Assembly: GCF_036588685.1 (NCBI RefSeq)
Contig: NC_086379.1
Span: 15,981,862 to 16,045,861, forward strand
Source of the DNA: Mytilus trossulus
Lineage: Eukaryota > Mollusca > Bivalvia > Mytilida > Mytilidae
DNA length: 64,000 nucleotides
Direction: 5' to 3'
The notes beneath the pieces were generated by a model that saw nothing but the letters and a program-made list of their open reading frames with translations, was not told where the DNA came from and ran no database searches. Positions within the stretch are counted from its first letter, which is position 1. The number at the start of each line of letters is the position of its first letter. This document shows positions 1 through 10,188 of the stretch, piece by piece. The translations under genes were made by a program, and so were the position numbers.

Positions 1-45
1 GTGGTACATATGACGTAGTTTTGTACTTATAACACCCCACCATAT

Positions 46-120
46 ATGTTATTGTTCTATTATATGTCATAATGTTATTGTTCTATTATATGTTATAATG
101 TTATTGTTCTATCATAATAT
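46..120. repeat. 26-bp tandem repeat, about 2.8 copies
   Basis: The motif atgttattgttctat recurs at 46, 72 and 98 with a period of 26 bases. It is a short AT-rich minisatellite with no coding content. Confidence 0.8.
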
Positions 121-374
121 TGAAAACACTTTTAAAGACAAAATTAGTTGATATATCTTCCCGTGTGAACATTCCCACATCAAATACACGAACCTCGACA
201 AGCAGTCATTTGTTTTGATTTTAAAAACATATAAGTAGTAATGCATGTAGTTATTTAATTTTATATTTTTTTTGTTTGTTTTGTTTTGATTTGAGCTTGT
301 AACACGATATTGATGGCTTTATCCATATTTTGACAATTTTACCTTTTATGTCTGTTTTGTTCACGCATCGTCAT

Positions 375-492
375 AGATATAGTGGAGTTGATGCGACTGT
401 CATACAAGTGAGAGGTTTAGTGCTATAAAACCAGGTTCAATCTACCATTTTCTACATTTGCGAATGCCTGTACCAAGTCAGGAATAAAATTA
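375..492 (+). repeat. Dispersed repeat fragment (gaggtttag...ccaagtcagg family)
   Basis: The block containing gtgagaggtttag and, about 60 bases on, ccaagtcagga recurs in this window at 850-1012 (opposite orientation), 15452-15560, 20410-20500 (opposite orientation), 38400-38500 and 51790-51870. At 20320-21850 it lies downstream of a Penelope-like reverse transcriptase in the same orientation, so it is probably the 3' part of that class of retroelement. Confidence 0.7.
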
Positions 493-849
493 AATATAAA
501 CGTGCTTTATTAAAGATTAACAAGTGAGTTAGATGTATCTACTGAAAACTGAAAAAAAGATGAAGATGAAGGTTTTTTTTCTCTCTTAACATTAATGACT
601 ACTAAAATATTCATTTAAGATTTCGATTATGAAAACAACCAACCAGAGATTCAAACAGCAACCTCGAAATATAGAAAAATAAATAAAGGTATGATATATC
701 TGATCAAAAACATTATGCCTATTCTTACGATAACTGAGTGCTCGCCGTGCAGACAGTAAGGATCAACTTCCTTAAATTATTTCAACTCAAAGGGTTAAGT
801 AGATTTTACAACTTAGAGTATTTTGAATATAAAAAGAAAATTACAATAA

Positions 850-1012
850 CCTCCGAGGAAAATTCAAAACGGAACGTCCCTAATCAAATGGCAAAATCAA
901 AAGATCAAACGAATGGACAACAACTGTCATATTTCTGACTTGGTACAGGAATTTTCTTATGTAGAAAACGGTGGTTTTAATCTGGTTTTATAGCTAACTA
1001 AACCTCTTACAA
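850..1012 (-). repeat. Dispersed repeat fragment, same family, inverted
   Basis: It starts with ctccgaggaaaattc and runs to ctaactaaacctctt. It matches 20320-20500 closely and is the reverse complement of the 375-492 family, so the two copies face each other across about 360 bases. Confidence 0.7.
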
Positions 1013-1689
1013 TACATATGAATCATTTGCTATTACCTCAGATTATATTTCATAGAACATCAGTTGACTACTGTCTCCTTTTTTTAAATGTCCTTTTATG
1101 TTTAATTTGTTCTTCAATATTTGTATTGCGTTTTAGATTTAATAATGTTTTTTCGATAAATGTCTTTTCAGTGATTTTCCAGTCAAAACTTTTATTTAAT
1201 AATGAAGTGCTACGAAACAAATTCGGGCAACGAGAAAAGCAAAAACAATAAGAATTTTGCTAGAGAGAGATAACGAATTATTTCAAATAATTTCAAATAT
1301 TTTGGAACAGCAAATTATCGAAGTACTGGCTTCTTGGATGGTAATATTCTCGAGCAAACTTCCGATATTTTTTTGTTAATGGTTAAGCCTATCTTTCTTT
1401 GCCAAAAAAAACCCATCTGGTAATAAAACATTTCTTCAAAATATATTATTGACGCATAGACAATGGTATATTGCTGGGTCTTCCCAGTGCTCTATATTAT
1501 CAACAGCTATTATACCAGCAACCAAAGACTGGCTCCAAATTTATTACGAAACTGCCCATTTTAAAGGTGGCGTGAATCAGATGTGATACTAAAAAATTCC
1601 AAAAAGTACCCACGAAAATATGTGAATCCACAGTATTAAAACATTTAACTTTTCTAAACTTTACACAAATATTCCCCATTCCATCATTT

Positions 1690-1860
1690 GTCCAAATAAA
1701 ATTAACGGTACCAATTTTCTTGCACCAGATGCGCATTTCGACAATACATGTCTCTTCAGTGATGCTCGTGGCCAAAATATTTGAAATCCCAAGCTTATAT
1801 AAAAGATGAAGAGCTATAATCCAACAGGTTCAAAAAGTATAACCAAATCCAAACTAAAGC
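1690..1860 (-). mobile_element. Hammerhead-bearing dispersed repeat (family B)
   Basis: This repeat carries the ribozyme described at 1722-1765. A decayed relative lies at 15955-16090, where the stretch gcaccagatgc and the following aagagctg segment are recognisable but the ribozyme core is lost. The PLE reverse-transcriptase fragment at 1865 starts immediately downstream on the other strand. Confidence 0.55.
1722..1765 (-). ncRNA. Predicted type I hammerhead ribozyme (family B)
   Basis: Read on the minus strand: helix I strand GCATCA (1765-1760), core CTGAAGA (1759-1753), helix II GACA/TGTC with a 5-nt loop (1752-1740), GAAA (1739-1736), palindromic helix III TGCGCA (1735-1730), cleavage triplet ATC, then helix I strand TGGTGC (1727-1722), which pairs over all six positions with GCATCA counting one G-U. 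The hammerhead core is CUGANGA...GAAA with cleavage after NUH, so the A at position 7 is allowed. Predicted cleavage lies between 1728 and 1727. The very short helix III implies activity as a dimer, as in animal retrozymes and Penelope elements. Confidence 0.7.
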
Positions 1861-1864
1861 CAAA

Positions 1865-2272
1865 TTGAAAGTGTTGGTCTTGTCTTATTTCATAAATAAG
1901 AATCGCCAACGTAGAAACAAGTATCTTGTTTTAGGGAGGGATACATCCTACTTTGTAAAGAATCACTTTGTTTCAAACAAAAAAATCGCCGAAACTGACA
2001 TTATCAAGATTCTTGAAGTCTTGATTGACAACATATTTGTTACTTTTGGAGGACGTGTTTTTGAACAGACTGCTTGTACTCCAATGAGAACCAAGTGTGC
2101 CCTTCTTCTTGCCGACCTGTTCCCTCATTATAATGAGCCTGACTTCATACAGGTACTTCTAAGGAAGAAAGATAGGAAGTTTGCAATATCCTTTAACTTT
2201 AATTTCCACTATAAAGATGATGTTCTCTCACCAAATAATTCAAAATTGGTGACAATATTTAATGAAAAATAA
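1865..2272 (+). pseudogene. Degenerate Penelope-like element reverse transcriptase fragment
   Basis: The 135-codon open stretch carries reverse-transcriptase landmarks: an FEQTACTPM segment where PLEs have FxQxxGxPMGT, then ALLLADLF, then a KDDVLSPNN segment. The catalytic tyrosine-x-aspartate-aspartate box reads YKDD rather than the usual YIDD, and PMGT has become PMRT, so the fragment is unlikely to be active. It is truncated at both ends relative to a whole element. Other PLE pieces in the window are at 20320-21850, 29125-29896 and 39605-40172. The ATG at 1865 is not a real start. Confidence 0.8.
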
Positions 2273-2280
2273 ATACTGAA

Positions 2281-4358
2281 CTTGTTAAAACAGTTTCGTA
2301 TACTGTAAGCATATTAGTTGATTTATTTAATACTTTAGTAAAAAACAAATAACAGTATTGAAAGCCAACATTAGCCTAACTAAAAGGTATTGTACATACA
2401 TTTGATTTAAGCATGTATATTCAATAATAAATGTAATATTCAAGTTATATTCTGTTACTCCTGAATTAAAATCCTTTGTTAATATTGGGATTATTGTCAT
2501 ATTTGCATTGATAGGTAGAAGAACATTTTAACGGCGGTGTAATTCCAATTTTGTAAGGCAATAAATATGACAAAAAATTAGCAGTGTGAAAATTCATCTA
2601 GCTAGCACAAACAAAAGTGTGAAAACTGTTGTTTGAAATAAAAAAAAAATATGGACATGTAAAATTGAACATGTGTTAAAACATACATTTTGTTTAGAAT
2701 TTTTTTAAAACAATTCCATTATAATTTTAAATATAGTTTTAACTGATTTAACTCTTTCATCTATGTTTTAACTTCTCGAGACTGCATCCTGAAATACATA
2801 TAGTCTAGAAGATTTCAGAGATTTCAGACAAAAAAGAAACTTCTTTACAAACCTGTATTCAACCAAAGTCTAACTAATTCCTATATTAATGATTGCAAAG
2901 TATTAACGGGTCATAATCAGTGACATACTGTGCATGTTTATAGTGTATGTTTTAAATGTTCGTGGTTCATTAAATCAAAGAAGTTATTATTTTATAAACT
3001 ATCAAATAAAATCCCTTCTAACAAAAAATTTACAGTTATATTACAAATATTAATCCTTCTTTTTTTCATCATTTAAATGGGTAATTTTTGACATTCTTTG
3101 TAATCAGATGTTATCATGAGTACTTGTAGTTTAACCATCAATTTAAGAATGTTTGCTCCTCCATTTTTTGATTTTTGCCAGATTTCCGGAATCCTCTGTT
3201 TTTATCCATGTATGAACATTAATAAAAAAAAAATGCCCATTAACCACTACTTTTCTTTTTACAATTTTATCACATATAATTGAAAAGACCGTATTTCAAA
3301 ATCTTATAAATCCTTGTAATTTTTTCATAATTTTTTTAAACAAAAAAGGTGCCAATGTTAAATGTAAGAACAATCTATAAAGATTTCTTCCCGCCAAAAT
3401 TTCAATGGCTTATATCCCGAAAACAAGCACACCAGTTTTTCTGCTGTTTTATTTTCTTTATTTATATACTATCATTTTATAACAGTCTTTAAAAAAGCTT
3501 GTTATTTTTAAACAAGGTAGCGAACCTCCTTAATCCGTTACTTTGAGAAATTATGCAATCAGTTATTTAATTTAACTGTACACTACAGTTCAAAGTAATT
3601 GCAATTTAATCAATTAAATTGAACGTAACCAGACCTATCTCTGCATTAAGACAACTACCTTTATACTACTATCATATTTTATAAGCAAAACATGAATAAC
3701 AAAAGTCCACACAATTCACTAAGAATCGACTGTTCCGAACTAGGAAAAAATCCCGAATTCACGAAACACCACAACATATAGAACATAACCAAAATTTAAT
3801 AAGGAATACATTATTTCGTTTGACATCTTTTTTTTATCAATACTTATATACGATCTACTTATTTCAAAGGTGAAATATATGACTAGTCTAGGTCGTTGAA
3901 AACTTCCATTTATTGTTCAATAGTCAGTGATCCTTAACTGACAATATTTGAAAAATACGTTTAATATATAATAAAATATTTAGAAACTTTTGGTTGAAGT
4001 ATCTAAGGTTAATTTCATCTTTGAGGTATTTGATTATTTGTTTTTATCTTCTATCTTTAAAATGTTTCCCCAAAAGTGCTTCGAAAGCATACAATTTACG
4101 AAGTGTTTTTAAGTCTGATTTTTTTTATAGTCCCTCTTGATTCAGATGGTCCGCATCTACCATGAAAAAATGTTGTTGATCGACGTTTGGGCTGTTATAT
4201 TTTGCTTCTAATTATTCATGTTTAAGTTAAAAATATTTGAAATAAAAAGAAATTATTGATAAACGTTATGCAAACATCTCGTGTCGTTAAAGATATTTCA
4301 TTACATGAGTCATATATATCAATCAATTAATAATTTAATACAAATTCTTAATATACAG
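2281..4358. other. AT-rich intergenic DNA, nothing recognised
   Basis: No long open frame, splice-supported exon or repeat shared with other parts of the window was recognised here. Homopolymer runs are common. Confidence 0.5.
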
Positions 4359-4360
4359 CC

Positions 4361-4516
4361 ATGCATAAGAATATAACTAAGGGCTGTTTGGTGGAGCAGT
4401 CAAAACTTCCATGTACAAAATGCGCTGGAGACAACAGCTGCACGATTAAGGATTGCAGAGAATTATTGTCTGTTTTCATAGTTAAGCAAATAATTCCCTT
4501 CTATTTCAATATGTAA
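4361..4516 (+). CDS. Candidate cysteine-rich exon, function unknown
   Basis: Behind a possible acceptor (atatacag at 4351-4358) an open stretch of 51 codons begins MHKNITKGCLVEQSKLPC and continues with a CxxC, then two further cysteines, before a hydrophobic end and a stop at 4514-4516. The five cysteines in 24 residues resemble an extracellular disulphide module, but I cannot name the family. No convincing donor ends it in phase with the next candidate exon at 4924. It could be a terminal exon, a relic, or chance. Confidence 0.22.
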   Translation: MHKNITKGCLVEQSKLPCTKCAGDNSCTIKDCRELLSVFIVKQIIPFYFNM

Positions 4517-4923
4517 CAGTAAATAAACATTGTATCGTCGTTTCTACTGTAACCATCCATTGTACTACGACCATTCTTGGTGTATCATAGAAACATGATC
4601 CACTAACATCAATATTGCAAGTTTATCAATTGATAACATAATGTCAATGTATACGAATTGACAAAAATAATACTAATAATGTATTCTTGCAAGGGAAAAT
4701 TACCCCCCCCCCCTTTTTCACACTTTCTGGGAATTTAAAAAAAAATGAAAATAAAAAATAGTATTGATGGTTCGTGTTGCATGTCAATTTTCAGATGTTT
4801 GCTGCTCATAACTGTTTAATTGATTCCATTATCAATTAAATCAAAAGAATTTTCCTCATTTATCCTAACATTTTTACTGTCCATTTTTACTATATCCAAA
4901 CAATTTTATTTTTTTAATTGCAG

Positions 4924-6055
4924 AAGAATTACAGAATCGGCATAAGCGGAGCGCTAATGATATAGGTAAGACGGTGACAAAGTACCAACAATGAATTCAA
5001 ATTAAAAATAATGGAAAAATAATTTATATTAACACAAGGACTCATACAAATAAAACATATTTCATTAGTTTAGGCATGCAAAGGATTATATAATATATTT
5101 TAAAGGAGCTTTACACTTGTACTGACTAACTATAAAGTATTGGGGAAAACATTACTTTCTAGTGTTGAAATTGTACTTTTAACTACATTTCAATTTGTTT
5201 GTACTTATCACCGATATTTCAATTTGTTTGTACTTATCACCGATATCATAGGTCAATAATGTTTAAACTCGTTTTATCCACTTCTGTCTAGTATTGTGCT
5301 GTTACAAAACTGTCACTGTAAGTGCTAGGGTTAATTGACAGTGCTCACAACCATAATTTACCCCTTTACACACCTACTTGTCCTAAGTCGGGAGTCTGTA
5401 GTGCAGTGGCTTTGTGTAGCTGTTTGATTGAAGATATCATAATCTTCTTAGTTTAAACAGTATTTATTAATGAAAAATTACAAGAATAAAGGTATATCTG
5501 TTGAAGGATTCATCTTTTGAAATTACTTGTTACATATTTCGAAAGGAGACCGATATTACGATAAGAGGACCGTCATGAATTTAACTTGTCCTTCCAAATT
5601 TAAATATGAAGCATATATGTTACAAACAAACCCCTTTATTCAAATTGAATACATTGTATTCTTTGAAAAATGCAAAATATAATTTAACAACAACATTGTA
5701 AAGAATTCCCGTTATTTACGCATACTTTGTAACAAAAAATCCTTCATATAAAAATACTGTAGATTTCACAAGGGTATTTTCGCTTCCAATTCATCTTGAA
5801 TATTGTTTCACCCGCTATTGCAGTGAATTACAGCAATATAATTTCACGACGAGAATGTCCTTTATCCTAAAGTTGGTTACTTAACAATTCAGGTTTTATG
5901 ATTCTAATGTTTGAATAAATGGTTCATTGCTTACAATATTTATACATGAACTGCAGCTGCTTTGGAATGTGTTGTGAATCCAATCTCCGGCGCAGAGTTC
6001 ATATTCGTTCCATACATGCTCCGCAATACTGCTCTTAATATGACACATGGCAGAG
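4924..6055 (+). CDS. Two phase-compatible candidate exons of an unknown plus-strand gene
   Basis: Exon one is 4924-4965: acceptor ttgcag, donor g|gtaag, encoding about 13 residues ending in KRSANDI. Exon two is 5957-6055: acceptor actgcag, donor gag|gtgat, encoding about 32 residues from ALECVVNP to NMTHGR. Both start and end in phase 1, so they join in frame, and phase 1 exons are typical of extracellular modules. The polypyrimidine tract before 5957 is weak and no domain is recognised. A continuation at 6145-6204 is doubtful because it runs into a repeat. Confidence 0.25.
5187..5244. repeat. 29-bp perfect tandem duplication
   Basis: The 29-base unit starting atttcaatttg occurs twice in direct succession, 5187-5215 and 5216-5244, with no differences. 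Confidence 0.95.
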
Positions 6056-6189
6056 GTGATATAGAATGTAGTGTTACGAAGTATTAAACGGAACGGTTAA
6101 CATCTCTGCGCCAAAGATTGTGGTAATCTCTATTTTGTTTGTAGGTTCATCAAACTCCGATGATGCTACATCCGGTGATTCAGAAGTCG

Positions 6190-6477
6190 AAATAGTTATC
6201 AAAGGTACCAGGATTATAATTTAGTACGCCAAACGCGCGTTTCGTCTACATAAGACTCACCAGTGACGCTCAAATCAAAATATTTATAAAACCAAACAAG
6301 CACAAAGTTGAAGAGCATTGAGGATCCAAAATTCCAAAACGTTGTGCCAAATACGGCTATTAAAGGAAGTCTATGACTGGGATAAGAAAAACCTAATTTT
6401 TCCGACAAATTAAAAGTTTTGTAAACAGGAAATTTATAAAAATTACCACATTATTGATATTCATGTCAACACCGAAT
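6190..6477 (-). mobile_element. Truncated retrozyme copy (family A) with an inactivated hammerhead
   Basis: This matches, on the minus strand, most of the 355-bp unit at 50385-50739, from the gtgttgacatgaat segment to the end after ataactattt. The ribozyme region near 6237-6275 keeps helix II (GTCT/AGAC), GAAA and the CGCG helix III, but the core reads CTGGTGA instead of CTGATGA; loss of the invariant A6 should abolish cleavage. The copy abuts the transporter coding fragment at 6478. Confidence 0.75.
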
Positions 6478-6558
6478 CCATCCCCAACCTCCATCAGGAG
6501 CTTGTACGTCGTGATTTGCATCGTTATCTTCATCTTTCTTTTCAAAAGGTTTGGACAT
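6478..6558 (-). pseudogene. N-terminal coding fragment of an SLC16-type monocarboxylate transporter
   Basis: On the minus strand an ATG at 6558 opens a 27-residue sequence that is acidic and charged and ends APDGGWGW. The motif PDGGWGW just before the first membrane helix is the hallmark N-terminus of SLC16 (monocarboxylate transporter) proteins, which carry lactate, pyruvate or related solutes across membranes. Normal family members continue straight into a hydrophobic helix; here the frame runs into a retrozyme-type repeat and stops three codons later. No further transporter exons were recognised downstream on the minus strand, so this is either a truncated relic or a first exon whose splice site I cannot identify. 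Confidence is in the motif, not in function. Confidence 0.5.
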
Positions 6559-6559
6559 C

Positions 6560-7840
6560 ACTCTGAAAGTTGTTTTAGCATGTATAACTATATTCAGCTG
6601 TTCTCGTGTTTTAGAATGTACAAGGAGCAATGGAAAATCTATTGACCGAGAACAATAGAACATTTAACTCTTATGAAAAAGTCGTGAAAATCAAATCAGT
6701 AATGCTGGTGATGATAGAGGCTAAAAGTTATTTCTAAACAGCATTGAATTTCGTACATTTAAAAGAAATAATTTATCAAACTGTTTCTTTAGAAAATCAT
6801 GTCTAAACAACATCTAAAGATCTTTCCGTTCAACAATTTTCGGAGTTTTCCACAAAGTACATTGCATGTTACAATTTTCACAAAATGTACCTCTTTCACA
6901 TCTAAGTGTTCGAGTTCACCAGTTTGTCGGGTGAACGTTCAATATAGAAATATTGGTTTTCCGTGAATAATACAGTTTAAAAGTCTGTCATTGCAGGTTA
7001 AACAAAATAGAAATGAATATTTTCATTAAATAGGTTATCCGTCAAAATTTTAAACGAAAGTCGTCTTGGTTTTTTTTTGTACATATATTTGCGGTCTTCT
7101 CTATCAATTTCCATGCAATGTTTACATAAGGATAAGGACCGTTTTAATTTCATTGATATATTCACTTCAAAAGTATTAAATCTCTAATCTAGCTGCATAC
7201 ATGTACTGATAATTTGCAAGTTCTAGAGAAGTATACAGAGAGTAGAAAAAATATTTTGAAGTTGGTACTCCAGGATTATTTTCGCATAGCAATATTTTAC
7301 ACCAATTTTGTACCAAGCTCGTCGTTTGTTATTTATAGTAAATGAGAACATTAAATGGAAGTTTTATTTTTCCCTTTCTGAATTTAATTTTATTTTCACT
7401 ATTAACAGAACTTTTATTCGTTAACTTATAATTGGTTTCAAGTTTTCAGTGTTTTCAATGATAACCTGAATAGGGAACCTGTCAAGCGGTATTATATGGT
7501 TTTTATCATTTTATGCATCCTGCCAATTTGGTCATTCGTAATGTTCTTGTCTATCGTATTTGCTTGTGTGCTTTATGTTTTGAGTGTCACTGATGAATCT
7601 TCCAACACCATTCATTATTGAAATATGTATGAAATATTAGATGCGATTCAAATTACCTTTGATTTTTATGTTTCTTTGCTTTTGTTAACAAGTTAAATTT
7701 CTAGTATTATTTAAAATTTGTAACTTGTTTACAAGGCAGGATCGTGGATTCACGCATATGAGTAAAACATTTTCTCGTCCCTGCCTTATGAATCAGTTGT
7801 GTGATGTATTTACATATGAAAATATATGAACTATAAACCT
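6560..7840. other. AT-rich intergenic DNA with one decayed hammerhead-like trace
   Basis: No gene recognised. At about 7582-7600 the string gtgtcactgatga recalls the family A ribozyme 5' side, but no helix II or GAAA follows in place. Confidence 0.45.
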
Positions 7841-8283
7841 AGAATCATATTCAAAACAGTGTGGTCCTGGCCATTGATTGACGAAATAAATTATCACATT
7901 GACTGGGACAGATTAGGTGAACGTTTGTCGGTAACAATCACTGCTCACTATGTACTTGTTAAAGACACTGAATCTGTGGGGTCACCAAAGGTTCTCAACA
8001 CCTAAATAAAGCAATTCGAAAAACGAATCCGGAATAATACTATGTGTTGATTTATATTAATAATATAAATCAAAACATAAAGGTTATTCCTGAATCTTTT
8101 TTCGAATTATTTTATTATTAAAGGCGGTAAGAACCTTTGGTGACCCCACAGTTTAAATTCTATAATAAGTAAAAAGTGAGCAATGGTCGTTACAGACAAA
8201 CGTTCACCTAATCTGTCCCAGTCAATGGGATAATTTAGGTCGTCAATCAATGGCCAGGACCATACTGTTTTGAATATGATTCT
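7841..8283. mobile_element. 443-bp foldback element with about 210-bp inverted arms
   Basis: The left arm starting agaatcatattcaaaac (7841) is the imperfect reverse complement of the right arm ending gttttgaatatgattct (8283). Shared landmarks include tggtcctggccattgattgac, gactgggacagattagg and ggggtcaccaaaggttc. The centre near 8050-8072 (gatttatattaataatataaatc) is itself self-complementary. It is a non-autonomous foldback or MITE-like element; the transposase family cannot be told. Confidence 0.8.
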
Positions 8284-8566
8284 ATTTATACAATAAGGCT
8301 CATGACTTTTTGTATTAGTTTTTTCGAAAGATTTGTTTGTTAAAACAGTCGCATTACCATAAAACCCATGTTGTTGTGTGTGTTCTTGATGTTTAAATTT
8401 CGTATTATAACATTTTCGTTCTTGGTGTTTCAACGGGGATGTGACTCCCCAGACAGGTGTAATTTTACATTTCTCATTCGATATTTTTCAGCCTTTGTAC
8501 GAAACAATTTAAGTAATTTGTTTGTAATATTTGCTTCAAATAAATGACCGTTAAAAAAAGACAGAC

Positions 8567-8745
8567 GAATATACCAAAGGGACAGTCAAACTCATAAATC
8601 TAAAACAAACTGACAACGCCAAGGCTAAAAATTAAAAAGAAAAACAGAAAAACAATAGTACACACGACACAACATAGAAAACTAAAGAATAAACAACACG
8701 AACCCCACCAAAACTTAGGGGTGATCTCAGGTGCTCCGGAAGGGT
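8567..8745 (-). mobile_element. 3' tail fragment of a Penelope-like element
   Basis: The block from ataccaaagggacag through aactgacaacgcc to ggggtgatctcaggtgctcc matches the tails of the PLE copies at 29125-29460 and 39605-39980. It ends abruptly after gaagggta. Confidence 0.7.
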
Positions 8746-8949
8746 AGTTAACGTTGATCTCTCTGCAGTCAAAGTGGTAAACTAATACGTTATACTCAGT
8801 GTCACCACGGAAAATTGTATCTGGCCATTCTTCTAGCACAATTATGTAAATTTTTACTATCGCTATCATATAATTGTAGATCCTAATCAAATTCTGCATA
8901 GTGTTCTTTTAATAGTAACAGTGCGAATGAAATATATTAAAGATATAAC

Positions 8950-8990
8950 GAGACAGCAACAACAACAACAACAAAAAAAAACTAAAGTTT
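8950..8990. repeat. AAC microsatellite followed by an A-rich run
   Basis: A run of caa/aac triplets is followed by a poly-A stretch. Confidence 0.8.
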
Positions 8991-10188
8991 TAGTCTGAAC
9001 GATCAATCCACTCATCAATAATTGCATTTTAGTATAACAAAAGTACAAAACAAATTAATGTATGTCAATTGTCAATTGATTAATCCATAGCAAGCTGTCA
9101 TATGTCCATTTATTTTCTAAATACTGATATATTTTCAAACATATCAATTTATTTATATATTAAACATGTTAAATGAATGTATTATATTTAGTTTGTATGT
9201 ACATAACACATATAATATGAATAAAAATAAAAATAAAAGTTATACACACAAAACAATACACTTTAAGTTATTTTTTTAAATGTTAACATTGATATGAAAT
9301 ATTAAATGTTCATATAGTTATGAACCTAAATATTGTTCTTTATCATATATAATTATCTAAAATTTAATTCCAGGCAGAACCACAACCACATAAAATTGTT
9401 ACAATGATTATCCTTATTAAGTGTATGAATTCCCGTTTCGTCTGACATCTAGACATTCATTGTTAAGTTCTTTAGTACAGACAAGTTTTCATTAGTGACT
9501 ATGTTTCTCAAATAGACGACTTATAATACATATTTAACTTGTTTCAAAAAATGTTCACATGTTTCACATCATTATAATCTGCACTTATGTTTTAATAAGA
9601 ACCACATTGAATGATTGATCCAGGACTTGTGTAATAGGATTTTCCACCTTTTGCAATTCAACAATATACATTTAGATGCTAGAGATCGTATTACCCAATG
9701 TCGACATTCCCACGAATTATTTACGTACTTATATCAAATAACTTTAAAACGTTGATTAAAATGCAAATTTATCGAATCAACAAACACAAAAAAAGTGTAC
9801 AAAAAGATACATGGTTTTTTTTTAAGATTTGTTTTGACTTAATAATTTTCAACTAGCTAAACTTGCTCAACTGTTTTAAATTCACGACAACTTTCTTTTG
9901 CTTAAACGGGAAGGTGCTAATAATATTTATTTTACTATATGCAATTTTCTTATATTATCCATTCATTTCATTGGACACGTGCTATTTGTTAAGTTTCACT
10001 AACCCTTCATACGCACCACCCAACCATAGCAACATGTGATATTATTTTCAACGGGTGTTAATGCCTAAAATTAACTTCGGTATTTTAAACAAATTTCTTA
10101 AACGTCTGCAATTTTTTTGAATTGAGGTACTCGTTTGATATGTCTTAGACCTTTTGCAATCAGTCCACAATTTTCAAAAACAAAACTT
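8991..10188. other. AT-rich intergenic DNA, nothing recognised
   Basis: This is the region downstream of the minus-strand ammonia-lyase gene and should contain its 3' UTR. A possible AATAAA on the minus strand lies near 9936. No other gene was recognised. Confidence 0.4.

Noticed and set aside
6145-6204. Possible third exon (SSNSDDATSGDSEVE...) after the candidate exons at 4924 and 5957
   Set aside because: Its 3' third and the apparent donor (aaag|gtacca) belong to the end of a retrozyme repeat (atagttatcaaaggtaccagg), so the exon border is probably an accident.
8107-8433. Minus-strand 108-codon frame
   Set aside because: Most of it lies in one arm of the foldback element; the sister arm does not keep the frame.
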